64,000 nucleotides of DNA from Opisthocomus hoazin (taxonomy: Eukaryota; Chordata; Aves; Opisthocomiformes; Opisthocomidae). Where the stretch lies: assembly GCF_030867145.1 (NCBI RefSeq), contig NC_134443.1, forward strand, positions 2,294,001-2,358,000, in the 5' to 3' direction. Shown piece by piece: positions 47,490-58,749 of the stretch. Under the pieces are notes generated by a model. The model ran no database searches. It was not told the DNA's origin and was given only the letters and a program-made list of their open reading frames with translations. The position numbers were made by a program, and so were the translations under genes. Every line of letters begins with the position of its first letter. Position 1 is the first letter of the stretch.

Positions 47490-47640
47490 CTCCGCCTTCG
47501 GCAAATCAGAACGCAGCAGGCGCGCACGCCCCGCCCCCTTCCGAGCGTTGCCGCCCCGGACGCACGTGGAGCGGCTGCGCATGCGCGGTGTGAGTACCGG
47601 GGCCGGGGCGGGGGCAGCGGGAGGGAGCGGGACCGGGAGC
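47490..47640 (+). promoter_or_regulatory. POLR3GL promoter and probable noncoding exon 1, NRF1 site
   Basis: A perfect NRF1 palindrome, TGCGCATGCGC, lies at 47576-47586, directly before a good splice donor (GGTGTGAGTACC). This suggests a short noncoding first exon that joins the coding exon at 48085. Upstream there are GC boxes (CCCCGCCCCC, about 47529). Confidence 0.6.
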
Positions 47641-48084
47641 GGGGGGGGCCAACGCCGCGTCCCCCCCCCGCCCCTCCGGGTTTCCCCCCACGTCCCCCCG
47701 TGCCCCGCGGCGGCTGCCGTAGGTCCCCCCCGTGTCCCTGCTCCGTGCCCCGGGGGGCTGCCCTACGTCCCCGCCCCCCCGTGTCCCCCCCCCCGCCGTG
47801 TCCCCGTGTCCCAGGGGGGCGGTCCCGTGTGTGTTCCCCCCCCGCCGTGTTCCGTGGGGCTGCCCCGTGTGTCCCCCCCTCGTGTCCCGGGGGCCTGCCC
47901 CGTAGCTCCCTGTCCCCCCCCCGGGCGCTGCCCCACGTCCCTGCCCCCACCTCGGAGGGGATCCCCTAACCCCCCCCCAGCGCCGGGGGGCTGCCCGCCC
48001 CGAGCAAGGGGGGGCTCCCCCCTGCCCCCCCCCTCACCTCCCCCCTCCGTCCGCCCCCCCCCAGCGCCCCCGGCCCCCCCAGCC

Positions 48085-49429
48085 ATGGCGGGCCGCGGCC
48101 GGGGCCGGGGGCAGATGACCTTCAACGTGGAGGCGGTGGGCATCGGGAAGGGGGAAGCGCTGCCCCCCTCCACCCTCCAGCCCTCCCCGCTCTTCCCGGT
48201 GAGTCCTTGGGGGGGGGATGGGGGTGTCCTGGGGTGGGGGTTTCCCCCCCCGCCCCCCGGGGGTGGCTGAGCCCTGACGCGCTCGCCCCACGCGTGGCCC
48301 AGCCGCTGGAGCAGCGGGCGGCCCCGCTGCCGGGGGGCGAGGAGGGGGAGTACGTGCTGGCGCTGAAGCAGGAGCTGCGGGGGGCCATGAGGAGCCTCCC
48401 CTACTTCGTCAAGCCCGGGGCGCCCCGCCGAGGTACGGGGGGGCTGGGGGGGGGTCTTGGGGGGGGGGGCCTTTTCCTGATCCTCCTGCACCCCCCTGCG
48501 AGTGGGGCGGGGGAGAGGGTGCCTGCCCATGGCCCCCTCCTGCTGCCCCATCGCCCCCCAGCCCCTCCCCACAGTGACCCACCCACCCCACTGACCCCCC
48601 CCACCCCCCCCACTGACCCCCCCCGCCATCGGGCTCCCCCAGATATCGAGCGCTACTCGGACAAGTACCAGATCTCCAGCCCCGTCGACAGCGCCATCGA
48701 CTGGAACCCAGGTTGGGGGGGACAGGGGACCAGGGGGGGACACGGGGACCTGGGGGGGGCTGGTGTGGGGCAGGGGGGCCCGGGGGGGCCCTGATCCAGC
48801 CCCTTGCTGTGCCCCACAGACTGGAGGCGGCTGCCACGGGAGCTGAAGATCCGGGTGCGGCGGCTGCGGAAAGGCAGTGAGTGTCCCCCCCTGTCCCCCC
48901 CCCTGGGGCCGGACTCTGCCCCCCCGGGGGGGTAACGCTCCCCTCTGCCCCCCCAGGGACCACCATCCTCATCCCCAAGTGCAGGCAGCGGGTCATGCTC
49001 GATAAGGAGGAGACCATTAAGAAGCTGGAGGTAGCGAGGCCGAAGGCTCAGCCACCGTCCCCCGTGGCGGTGGGGGGGGGGCCCGGCTGGGTTTTGGGGT
49101 CCCCCCCCGGGTTAACGCCACGGGGGCTCCCCTGAACCCCCAGAGCCTGGAGAAGAAGGAGGAGGAGGTGACGTCGGAGGAGGAAGAGGAGAAGGAGGAG
49201 GAAGAAGAAGGGAAGGAAGAGGAGGAGGAGGAGTACGATGAGGAGGAGCACGAAGAGGTAAGATTGGGGGGGGCGCATCGCTGTGGGACCCCGGCTGGGG
49301 GAGGGGCGCAGGCCCTGACCCCCCCCCGGTCCCCCACCCCAGGAGACCGACTACATCATGTCCTACTTCGACAACGGCGAGGACTTCGGTGCCGACAGCG
49401 ATGACAACTTGGACGAGGCGGTCTACTGA
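48085..49429 (+). CDS. POLR3GL: RNA polymerase III subunit RPC7-like
   Basis: Subunit of RNA polymerase III, alternative to POLR3G; bridges the C31/C34/C82-type initiation subcomplex in the nucleus. Exons: 48085-48198, 48303-48432, 48643-48711, 48820-48876, 48957-49030, 49144-49257 and 49343-49429. They give 214 residues (human 218). Seen: MAGRGRGRGQMTFNVEAVGI, LPPSTLQPSPLFP, EGEYVLALKQELRGAM, DIERYSDKYQ, DWRRLPRELKIRVRRLRK, KEETIKKLESLEKKEEE, then a Glu-rich acidic run and the conserved end DYIMSYFDNGEDFG with DDNLDEAVY. The segment TILIPKCRQRVML differs clearly from human. It reads away from ANKRD34A and towards TXNIP. Confidence 0.97.
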
Positions 49430-50300
49430 GCGTCCCCGCGTCCCCGGGCACCCCCTGTCCTGGGCCACCGGGGTCCCCTGTCACCCCCTGTCCTGGGCCA
49501 CTGGGGTCCCCTGGCACTCCCTGCCCAGCCGCTGGGGTCCCCTGTCACCCCCTGTCCTGGACGCCAGGGTCCCCTGTCGCCAGCTCACCTGGGCCACCGC
49601 GGTGCCCTGTCACCCCCTGCCCTGGACACTGGGGTCCCTTGCCACCAGCCGCTCCCCCCGGGACACTGGGGTCCCCTGGCACCTCCCCCCGGGACACTGG
49701 GGTCCCTTGTCACCAGCTGCTGTCCTTTGGAACACCCGGGTCCCCTGTCACCAGCCCCCCTGGGCCACTGGGGTCCCTTGTCACCAGCTTCCCTCCCTGG
49801 GACACCAGGGACCCCTGTCGCCCTCCCCTGGGATGCCTTGGTCACCCCATCACCCCGTCCCTGGGGTGCCGGGGTCCCTGTCGCCCCCTCCCTGGGGTGT
49901 TGGGGTCCCTGTCACCCCCTGGACGCCGGGGTCCCTGTCCCTGCAGCCTGCAGGTGGCACTTGTGCTCCGGGGATGGAGCGCTGTGACGCCAGCTCGGGG
50001 TGGGGACACCCCAGGGTGCTGGCAGGGGGGGACACCCATGGGGACACCCCGCTGCCCCCCAACCTGGGGAGTCCTGGGGGGCTCCGAGCCCCCTGTGGGG
50101 GACTTAGGGGGGGAAGGACCCCGCAGCCTTGTCCCCAAGCCAGTGGTGGGTGGGCTCGTCCCTTTTGGAGGTGGTTTTTGGGGTGACGGGGGAGGGGTGT
50201 CCCCCCAAACTCCCCCCCCCCCCCCCCTTGTGGCAGCTTTTTAACATTTGGGGTTTTTTTAAAACTAATTTTGGGTGGATTAAAGTCGATTTATGTATTT
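49430..50300 (+). other. POLR3GL 3' UTR with minisatellite and ATTAAA
   Basis: 49435-49960 is a degenerate array of 34-36 bp units (GGGTCCCCTGTCACCCCCTG, CCTGGGCCACTGG) that begins just after the stop codon, so it is probably transcribed in the mRNA. ATTAAA at 50279-50284 is the probable poly(A) signal. Confidence 0.6.
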
Positions 50301-50413
50301 CCAGCTCGTCCCGTGGCCTCAAACCCCCTGGGAATTGTGGGGGGGTGGATAGTGGGGTCCCCCCCTCTGCGCCCCCCCCCCCTCGCTGAGCCGCTCTCCC
50401 CTGGCACACGGGT

Positions 50414-52163
50414 TTGTTATTGTAGGGTTGCCAGGCCCTGGCGCTGGCGCCCGGTCTCGTGAGCCGATGGCAAACAGCACCTTGTTATTGTAGGGTTGCC
50501 GGAGGAGAAGGAGGGGGGGGACACCTGCCCGGGGGGGTCCAGGTGCACCCATGGGTGCGGGGAGCAGCTGTTTGGGGTGCCCCCACCCCTTTCGCCCCCC
50601 ACGTGCGGGGCCGGCTCCTGGCATCGCCTGGGCAGGGCGGGTGCCCCGCGGCGCCCGGTTTTCCGCCCCGGCACCCAGCTGGGCTCACGCCCTGGCACCC
50701 CCGGCACGTGTGGGGTGGGCACGTGGCGCCCGTTGGGTGTCGGGGGGGTTCAAATCCCCAGCTCCTGGAGTCGGGGGATGCAGTGGCACCGTGTCCCTGT
50801 CCCCTGTTTGTCCCAGCAGGTGAGAAAAGCTGCTGGGCAGTGCAGGGAGGGGGAAAGGGGTTTTGGGGGGGGGTAAAGGGGTTTTGTGCAGATGGCGGGG
50901 CCGGGGGGGGCCGCTCGCGTGCCCCTCGGGTGCTGGGGCCGTGCCCCCCCCCCCCCGCAGGGTGCCTGCTTGGGGCCGGGGCTGGGCCCTGGGTGAGGAG
51001 AACACCAAAGAGCGGCCCACCCAGCGCTGGTTTGCGTTCGGCTTCCCCCCCACCCCCCCCCCCCCCAGCCGAAAACAGAGGCGTCCCCAAGGGTGGCCGG
51101 GCCCTCACGGGGCTCCGGGAGGTGGTGATTTCCCAGCTGCAGCCCCCCCGTGCTCCCCCCGGCACCCAGCACCCCAAGAGAGCGAGCGGGGAACGGGGGG
51201 AGCGGCCGGGGAAGGGGGGGGGCCGGGAAGAGGTGACCGGGAAACCGCTGGGGCAGGAGGGCGGGGGGGGGCAGGAGGGCAGGGGGGGGCAGGAGGGCAG
51301 GGAGGCAGGTGGGGGGCAGGTGGGGGGGGGGGCAGGAGGGGCGGGCAGGGCCTGGCGCTGCCTTCGTGGGGAGGGGGAGGACGGGGCTGTGCTGGAAGCT
51401 GTGGGATGCTCCGGTTCCAGCTGCTCCGCAGCCCTGGGGGATGTCCCCATCCCAATCCCTGTCCCCGTCCCATCCCAGTCCCTGTCCCCATCCCAATCCC
51501 TGTCCCCGTCCCATCCCATCCCAGTCCCTGTCCCCATCCCAATCCCTGTCCCCATCCCAATCCCTGTCCCCGTCCCATCCCAGTCCCTGTCCCCATCCCA
51601 AGCCCTGTCCCCATCCCAATCCCTGTTCCCTTCCCATCCCAATCCTTGACCCCATCCCCTCCCATCCTGTCCCTGTTCCAGTCTCTGTCCCCATCTCGTT
51701 CCCTTCCCATCCCAATCCTTGACCCCATGCCCTCCCATCCCTGTCCCCATTCCCATCCCTGTCCCCATCCTGTCCCTGTTCCCATCCCTGTTCCCACCCC
51801 TGTCCCTGTTCCCATCCCGTCCCTGTTCCCATCCCACCCCTGTCCCCATCCCAGGGGTGCTCGCTGCTCCCCGTCCCCCCCCGCAGTCCCCCCTTTCCCG
51901 GATTCCGCCGTTTATCCCGGGACCTTTGGCCCAGTTGGGAGCAGCCGCAGAGCGGGGCCGCAGCCAGCACCGGGCCCCACGCCAGGACCCGGGGGGGGCG
52001 GCCGGCCAGCGGCCCCGCGGGAGGGGCATGGCCCTGTGCTCCCCCCGGGCTGGGGGCGGGGTGGGGGGCAGCAGCTCCAGCCCCGCTGTCTCCAGCGTCC
52101 CGCTCTTTACGGCCCAGCAGAGCCGCAGCCGCTGCCGGGGGAGGGGGGTTGTTATTGTAGGGT
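50414..52163 (+). repeat. Thrice-repeated TTGTTATTGTAGGGT motif
   Basis: TTGTTATTGTAGGGTTGCC occurs at 50414-50432 and 50482-50500, and TTGTTATTGTAGGGT at 52149-52163, all on the plus strand. The A/T-rich core stands out in GC-rich intergenic DNA between POLR3GL and TXNIP. Its function is unknown to me. Confidence 0.85.
51440..51860. repeat. CCCATCCCAATCCCTGTCCC minisatellite
   Basis: About 420 bp of 6- and 12-bp units (CCCATCCCAATCCCTGTC). Very long frames cross it on three frames and both strands. The rest of 50301-52800 shows G/C homopolymer runs (for example a C-run near 52430-52450) and no coding signal. Confidence 0.9.
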
Positions 52164-52799
52164 CTCTGGGGCGGCTGCTCCCTGGCCTGGGGCAGATGCC
52201 TGCAGCCCCCCCAGCTGTCCCCCCCCCCAGCTCGGCGCTCTCTGCCCATACTTGGCCTGCAGCGGGGCCGACCCTTCACCTGCTGGGAGGGCGGCCAGGG
52301 CGCCGGGGGGGGGACAACACTGTGGCATGGGGGGGGGCTGGGGTGGTGGTGGGGGTCCCCATGACGTCGCTGCGTGGATGGACGCACTGCGTGTGGCATG
52401 GCCAGAGCCACTGGCTCCCGGTGGAGCGACCCCCCCCCCCCCCCCCCCCCCGGGGACCCCACACCAGGAGGTAATGGCAGAGCAGCGAGGGCAGACGGGG
52501 AAACTGAGGCACAGGGGGTTTGGGCACCCGCAGCCCCCATGTTGGGGCCATTTCCCCCCCCCCCCCCAGGGCGCTGACCCTGCACCCAAGCACGGGTTTT
52601 TTCCCCAAATTCGTTTTTTTCAGCCCGGAGAGGTGGCAGCGGCCGGACCCAGCTTGCAGTGGGGGCTGAGCAAAGGGGAACCCCCCTCCCCTGGTGCCCG
52701 CTGCCTGGAGGCCCCCCCAGGCCAGGTAATTAACCGCGTTGCTCGCTAACGAGAGCCCCCCGTGTGCCCCCTCCCCAGCCCGAGGCCCCGAGGCGGCGG

Positions 52800-53401
52800 T
52801 GGTCTGGCTGAGCCCTTTATTCGCGGCCTGGCCCCCCAGGGGCCGACCCGCCAGCAGTACAAAAAACAGCCCCCCCCGACCCCCCACCCACCCCCCCAGT
52901 ACAAAACGGTACAAAACGGATACTGGTAGGAACTGGGAGCGCCGCGACCCCCCCGGCAGCGCCGGCTTCCACCCGTTGGGAACACCGGAGCCCAACGCCG
53001 CGGGCGTCAAACCGCGCTGCGCTCCCCGGGGCCGCGGCTCGGGGCGAAGGCACCGGCGCGGTGAGCGCTGGGTTTGGTTTGCGAAGCCCCCCTGGGGCTG
53101 GCGCCTGCCCCTGCGCGTGGGGTCTGCGACGCGGGCGCGACGCGGCCCTGCGGCACCTCCGGGCTCTTCCGCCGCTTCCCGCGTCGGCGCCGGGGCACTT
53201 TGGGTTTCTCGGCCGGCCGCGCCGCGGCCCAGCCCAGCGCACGAGGGCACGCGTGGCCGCTCCATCGCCTCTGCCGCGCGCGTTGCCTGGCCGGAGCCGC
53301 CGCCGCTCCTCCTGCGGCCAGCGAGGCCCGCGCCGCGGCACGTGTCCGTCATGGCGGAGTCGCAGTCCGGAAAAAGCGGGAGAGAACTCCCCCCCGGGCG
53401 C
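52800..53401 (-). other. TXNIP 3' UTR with AATAAA
   Basis: Minus-strand AATAAA (plus-strand TTTATT, 52816-52821), 580 bp below the TXNIP stop codon, marks the likely transcript end. Confidence 0.65.
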
Positions 53402-56365
53402 TCACTGCACGTTGTTGTTCGCCACGCAGGGATCCACCTGAGGGAGGGGGCAGAGCGGCCGCTCAGACGCTGGAGGGGCTCGGCCCCGAGCCGGAGCCCC
53501 CCCAGCGCCGTCCCCGTGCCCCCCGCCGCCGCGCCGGCCCCGCTCCTCACCTCCGTGTAGGTGGGTGGCGGCATGAACTTGAACTCGGGCGCGTACATGA
53601 AGATGGGGCTGTCGAAGCTGTCGGGGTCATCCAGCAGCGGCGTGGTGGGGCTCTCCAGGCGGTGGTCTTCAGGGACGATGTCCAGGTAGCAGGGGGGGGC
53701 TGCGGGGGGAAGGGGGGACACGTCAGCTCGCCGACGTCTCCCGCGTTCCCCCGTCGCAGCCCGCCGTAACCCCCCCCAGCCCCCCCAGACTCATGGGGGG
53801 TCAGAGCGGCCCCCGCTCACCTTCGGGAGCGTCGGGGAGGTTCAGATCCACCCAGCTCATCTCGGAGCTGGTCTGACTGGCCATGCTGGAGCTGCGGCTC
53901 CCGATGCCCGAGCGGCTGCCGATGACCAGGGGCAGCTCCAGGATGATCTTCTTGGAGCCCGGGACGCTGACGTAGATCTGCCAGGGGAAGGAGCCCAGTT
54001 TGAAGGGACGTCGGGAACCCGGTGGGGACACAGAGCCCGCCGACACCTCGGCCGGCCGCGCCGCTCACCTGCAGGAAGTACTCCACGCGCAGGATGTTGC
54101 AGCCCAGGATGGACGGCTTCAGCTTCTTGACGCGGATGGTTTTGCCGCGCCAGGACTCGGACATGCCTGAGATGATGTGGTTGCCTCGGACGCAGGAGAG
54201 TTTCTGGGTGAACACCTTGGTCTGCCCGTTGGCCAGGTAGGTGTGCTTGGCCACGATGGCCGCTTTGGGCACCACGATGCGGGAGCACGTGTTCTCGAAG
54301 TCGGCGTTGATGCAGATGTCGTCGCCTGCGGGAGGGAAGCGCGCCTGGCGTGAAGGGAGGTCGGCGGCAGGATGCCCGTTTTGGCCCCCGATGCGCGGGC
54401 ACTGCCCGTCCCGCCACCCCGCGCCCCTCTCCGCCCCGCCGAGAGCGCAGCGCAGGCTCTCACCTTCGCAGAACCCCTTCCTGTCGATCTGGGCGCTGAC
54501 TGAGACGCGTCCGTCGGGAATGAACATGCAGGACACCTTCTTCTCCTTCTTGGCAGCTACTGGGGACTGAGGAGGAAGACGACTGTTACCGAGGCGACAG
54601 CTGCCCGTGCTTCCCACCCCACACCTTCCTTCCTCCCGTTTTGTTTCGCAACCGAAGCTTCGAGTTCCGCATGGGCTCGAGTGTCTCGCTGCCAAGCGAA
54701 AGCAGAACGAGCGCCTCTCTTCATTCTGCCTCGGTGTAGCTTTCCAGAAGTAACTAGAGCTCCTTAAGAACTAAGTACTCAATCCGTGCCCAGCAATAAA
54801 GCCTATTAGGGGAGTCTTAACGACAGAGGTCAGACTGACCCTCCCCGAGGGCTTTTCCCTCTCGTAACGCCCGCTGACACCCAAACCTCAAAGCAAAGCA
54901 GCGCTCACCAGCAATTCCGGAGTGTTCACGTCGACGGGATCCATAACCTCGAAGCGCTTCTTTATCTCCTGAGTGGGAAAGGACGGGCGCTCCAGGAAGG
55001 CCTTCACCCAGTAATCCACGCAGCCGTACTTGCCCTTGAAGGTGGTACCCAGCGGCCTGCGGCAGGAGACACTTGTTAGACACATCCGAGGCGACAAAGG
55101 AACGTCCCGTAGCAGTCAAGTCTCACCGAGAGGCAGCGCTCCTCTCGTACTTACCCCTGGGGAAGCTCGAATCCAAACTTGTACTCGTACTTGTTCCCGG
55201 GTCTCAGGATTACGGAGCCGTCCCCATCTGGGAAAAGAGAAAGCGAAGGGCAACGTCAGCTGAAGCTCTGTGAGTTTGTTCTTAAGCATGATCCCCTGTC
55301 CTGCTGACACAGGCGGCGATGAAGGCAGGCGCTGCAGGGGCTGGAGCCGCATGAGCTGTTCAGTGAGAGCCACCCACACTGCCCCCCACGAAGAGCCCGA
55401 GCCCCCGGCGCCCGCTCGCATGCAGGGCAGCGCTGCTCGCTTCGTCTCACTTCTCCTTTCAACAGCCCCATCCGAGGCCGGAACGCCGTGCCCCGATGCG
55501 CCTTGCCGTCGCCTCTCCTCGCCACACCCCATGGGAGCGCCCAGCACCCGCTTCTCCCCTCAGCTATCTCGGCATCTCCCAGCCTGCGCGTCGCCCCGGT
55601 TATCTCTCCCAGGACACTCTGCCAAGGCCCCGTATCTCTCGCCTTCCCTGCAGCCGGCCAAACACGGAGGCCCACAGCAGACTCCTTGTCTCGGGCCAGA
55701 TCTGTGCCACCGTGTCGGCACCCCCGGCTGAGGCCGAGCCCCGAACTCGCTCCCTGCGGGCACACCCCATCCCTGCCAGCCGTGCCGGCACCCAACGGCT
55801 TCAGCACGCTCTGGCGGGCAGCTCGCCCTGCTTGCAAACTTCGCACCTGGCTTTGCCCAGCCCTGCTGAGCTCTGCCTGCCCGCGGGTTCCCACGAACTG
55901 CTCATTTCGCCGGAGTCCCAGCCACCGTCGAACCCCGCTCCCGCCTCAGCGCCGAGCGAGACTCCGCAACTCCTCGCCCCAACCCGGCCACCGCGATCCC
56001 CACCGGGACGCGGCCAAAGCCCGGCTCTGGCCTCCTCCGCCGGAGAAGCCGCCACCAACGGGCGACCTCGACGCCCTCTCCTCCCCCCCACCCCGTCCCG
56101 CTCCCAGCCCCTCACCAGTGGGCTGCTCCTCCAGCGCCAGCACGTCCTCGAAGCGCAGGTACTCCATCTCCTGCCGGCACTGCTGTGGGCCCTTGGCCCA
56201 GTTGACCTTGGCCACCCCGCAGGCCAGCACCCTGACGGCATTGACGCGCGTCACCTCGGCCACCTCCACCAGCACGCGCCCGGCCACCTTCTCCCCGCTG
56301 CAGTACACCTTCTCGGGCTCGCTGAAGGTCATCAGGAAAGTCTTCACCTTCTTGAACATCACCAT
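53402..56365 (-). CDS. TXNIP: Thioredoxin-interacting protein (alpha-arrestin), Ser at position 247
   Basis: Alpha-arrestin that restrains glucose uptake and, in mammals, inhibits thioredoxin through a mixed disulfide. Exons: 56116-56365, 55155-55227, 54909-55056, 54464-54566, 54069-54325, 53821-53977, 53551-53699 and 53402-53437. They give 390 residues (human 391). Seen: arrestin N half (MVMFKKVKTF, NKYEYKFGFELPQGPLG, KGKYGCVDYWVKAF), arrestin C half (KKEKKVSCMFIPDGRVSVSA, NTCSRIVVPKAAIVAKHTYL, PSILGCNILRVEY), the two PPxY ubiquitin-ligase motifs (APPCYLD and MPPPTYTE), and the TXNIP-specific end VDPCVANNNVQ. Cys63 is kept. The residue aligned with human Cys247, the thioredoxin-bonding cysteine, is Ser (SGMSESWRGK against human SGTCASWRGK). 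Human Cys36 is Ala here, and Cys22 and Cys236 are extra. Confidence 0.97.
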
Positions 56366-56499
56366 GGCGGACGGACACTGGAGAACGCAGCGAGGGTGCG
56401 AGAACCGCGGGGTTTTTTGATCCCCCCGAAGAGGAAACGGGCTGATTTCAGTCAGAAAAGGCAACGCAACCCTGGGGTGCGGGCAGCCGGCGGGGCACG

Positions 56500-56725
56500 G
56501 GGCGGGGGGGTGGTCGGCGCGGTCGCTCCTCACCGCTCGCTGCCCTCAACGCGCTGCGAGCGGCCCCGCCGGCCGCGGCCCTTTTATAGGCTCTGCCTCC
56601 CCGCCCGCGCTTGTTGATGCCAGGAGTATCACGCCGAGGGCGCGTGGACAGCGGCTCCGCACGCGTGATCAGCGCCCCCATTGGCCGCCGGGACGTTGTT
56701 TACAGCCCGGCGGCCAATCGGAGCG
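56500..56725 (-). promoter_or_regulatory. TXNIP promoter: TATA, ChoRE, FOXO and two NF-Y boxes
   Basis: Read on the minus strand, the elements in order towards the gene are: CCAAT-type box (plus-strand CCAAT 56714), its partner ATTGG (56680) with a FOXO-like TGTTTAC between them (56697-56703), an E-box-like CACGCGTG (56660), a carbohydrate response element with two E-box halves five bases apart (CACGCC-GAGGG-CGCGTG, 56630-56646), and TATAAAA (56582-56588). The order NF-Y, FOXO, NF-Y, ChoRE, TATA is that of the human TXNIP promoter as I recall it. Confidence 0.88.
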
Positions 56726-57039
56726 CTGCTCGGGGAGCATGGACAGCGTGTGAAGGAGAGGCGAGCGTGTACTGGGGATGGGAGGGTGGAGGAAAGGGGG
56801 GGACGAGCGACAGCTCGGGGGGCCAATGGGAAGCGAGAGCGAGCGGCGGCGGCGGCCAATGGCGAGCAGGGAACGGGACGTAATGTTCCCAGCCGGGAGG
56901 GAGGGGGAGAGGCCCCTCCGGGTGGGTGCCCTGCCCAGTTTAGGAGCTTACTGGGTCGGGCCGTGCTGTACTGGGCGAACTGGGAGCGGCTGGGCGGGGC
57001 CTGTGGTGCTCCCCTCACCCCTCTGGGGGGGTCTCCTGC

Positions 57040-57600
57040 CCCTTCCTCAGCCCCCTTCCAGGGCAGCCTGGGGGTATTGCCACAGCCCCCCCCCCGCCCT
57101 CCCCTCAGCGGGCACCTGAGGGGTCTCCTCAGCCCCCCCCCCCCCCATTATTTGAGGTGAATAAGGACGGATTTGGGGTGGGGGATCGAAGCTTGACCCT
57201 GTGGGCCTGCCTACACCCTTCTGAGGTGCCGGGGGGGGGATTTCCACAGCCCCTCCCTGGCCTCCCCTCAGCAGGCACCTGAGGGGTCTCCTCAGCCCGC
57301 CCCCCCACATTATTTGAGGTAAATAAGGACGGATTTGGGGTGGGGGATTGAAGCTTGACCCTGTGGGCCTGCCTGCACCCTTCTGGGGTGCCATGGGGGG
57401 GGGAGCTTTCCACAGCCCCCCCCCTCCTCTCAGTGGGTGCCTGAGGGGTCTGCTCAGCCCCTCCCCTGATTATTTGAGGTAAATAAGGACGGATTTGGGG
57501 TGGGGGATCAAAGCTTGACCCTGTGGGCCTGCCTGCGCCCTTCTGGGCCACCATGGGGGGGGGGGATTTCCACAGCCCCCCTCGACCCCCTGATGGGGGC
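57040..57600. repeat. 161-bp tandem array upstream of TXNIP
   Basis: Three to three and a half copies of a roughly 161-bp unit. The conserved core, ATAAGGACGGATTTGGGGTG with AAGCTTGACCCTGTGGGCCT, starts at about 57161, 57323 and 57483. Copies differ mostly in the length of C- and G-runs. Confidence 0.93.
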
Positions 57601-58749
57601 CCCGCACCCCCTCCCCACCCACCACCCCTGCTGCCCCTCACGACGTTGTGCGGCTCGGAGGGACGCGTGACCCCCCCCGCTGCTTCCCTGTGCTTTGGGA
57701 CCCTTCGAGCCAGCGCCTTTGGGGGGGGGTGGGGGGGGGCCACACAACACAGCCGACGAGCAAAGCTGAGGCGAGCGTTTATTTTTAAGATCTCAACGTC
57801 TCGACGCTTCTCGCTGTTCGCCCTAGAAGACGGGGGAGTCTTCTGGGTGACAAGTCTACCCGGATGGAAAGGGGGGGGGGCAACCGACCACATCGCTCCC
57901 CCGAACCGTCCCCGTGGCAGGGCCCTCGTCCCAGCCGGGCTCTGGGGAGCGGGGCTGTTGCCTTGACCCCACGGGAGGCTTTCGCCTCGAAGAAACCCTC
58001 GAATTTTCCTTCCTAGATCATTTTTGCTGAGCAGACATTCCTCCCTGAGAGGCGGAGGCCCTTTACCCTTGGCCTGAGCAGCCGTCCATGGTTGTACGCT
58101 TCAGGAAAACACCGGGAGCGCAGGAAACGGGGAAACAATGTTTTTGGAGCCACCCAACAAAGCAAGGAATGGAAAACAGGGAGAAACAGGGGGGAAACAG
58201 GGGCTCCCGAGCCCTGCCCAGCCCCGACGAGGAAAAGGGATGTGTTTTTGTTAGGAGTTGTCTCCTTTGTCCTTTCGGAGCTTGTTTGTCCGTGGGGTTT
58301 CTGGCACGCGCCGTGCTTCGCTTTCCCTGCCGCCCTCTCCGTCGCCCGGAGTGAATTCACACCTGTTTCGTATAAACCGATAAACCGGCCAGATAGACCG
58401 GAGGGCATACACTGCTCGCCTGCCAAGCCGCGGGACAGAGTTCCCTGCTGCGAGAGCGTTATTTCCCAATTAGGTACGCAATGGAGGGACTGCACCCTTT
58501 TTCCTGCCGCCGCCGGCCCCGGCGAGCTCGCCCCATTGTTTCTCGCAGCGCACGGGGAGAAAGGTGACGGGTTAACGAAGAACGACAGATTTGTTCTAAT
58601 TTGGCAAAAAGAGGAGAGCTCTCTCCGCGCAGCCGTACCAGCTCCGGGATATCTGATCCCAAAGCCCCCAGCCTGGATCCGTGCCCAGCGTGTTTACGCT
58701 CTCCGGTGTCTCCCAGGCAGACCGCAGCGGACGGGGCCGAGAGCGAACG
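57601..58749 (-). other. Possible noncoding transcript body with AATAAA
   Basis: No protein-coding signal is seen. Minus-strand AATAAA (plus-strand TTTATT at 57778-57783) lies about 1 kb downstream of the TXNIP-like promoter copy at 58750-58850. A short unspliced noncoding RNA is possible. Confidence 0.25.

Noticed and set aside
50414-50500. Telomere-like repeat (TAGGGTT)
   Set aside because: Single, non-tandem words within a longer unique motif.
50485-52749. Three overlapping frames of 514-628 residues on both strands
   Set aside because: GC-rich and repeat-driven, no domain, no conserved wording, and they cross simple-repeat arrays.
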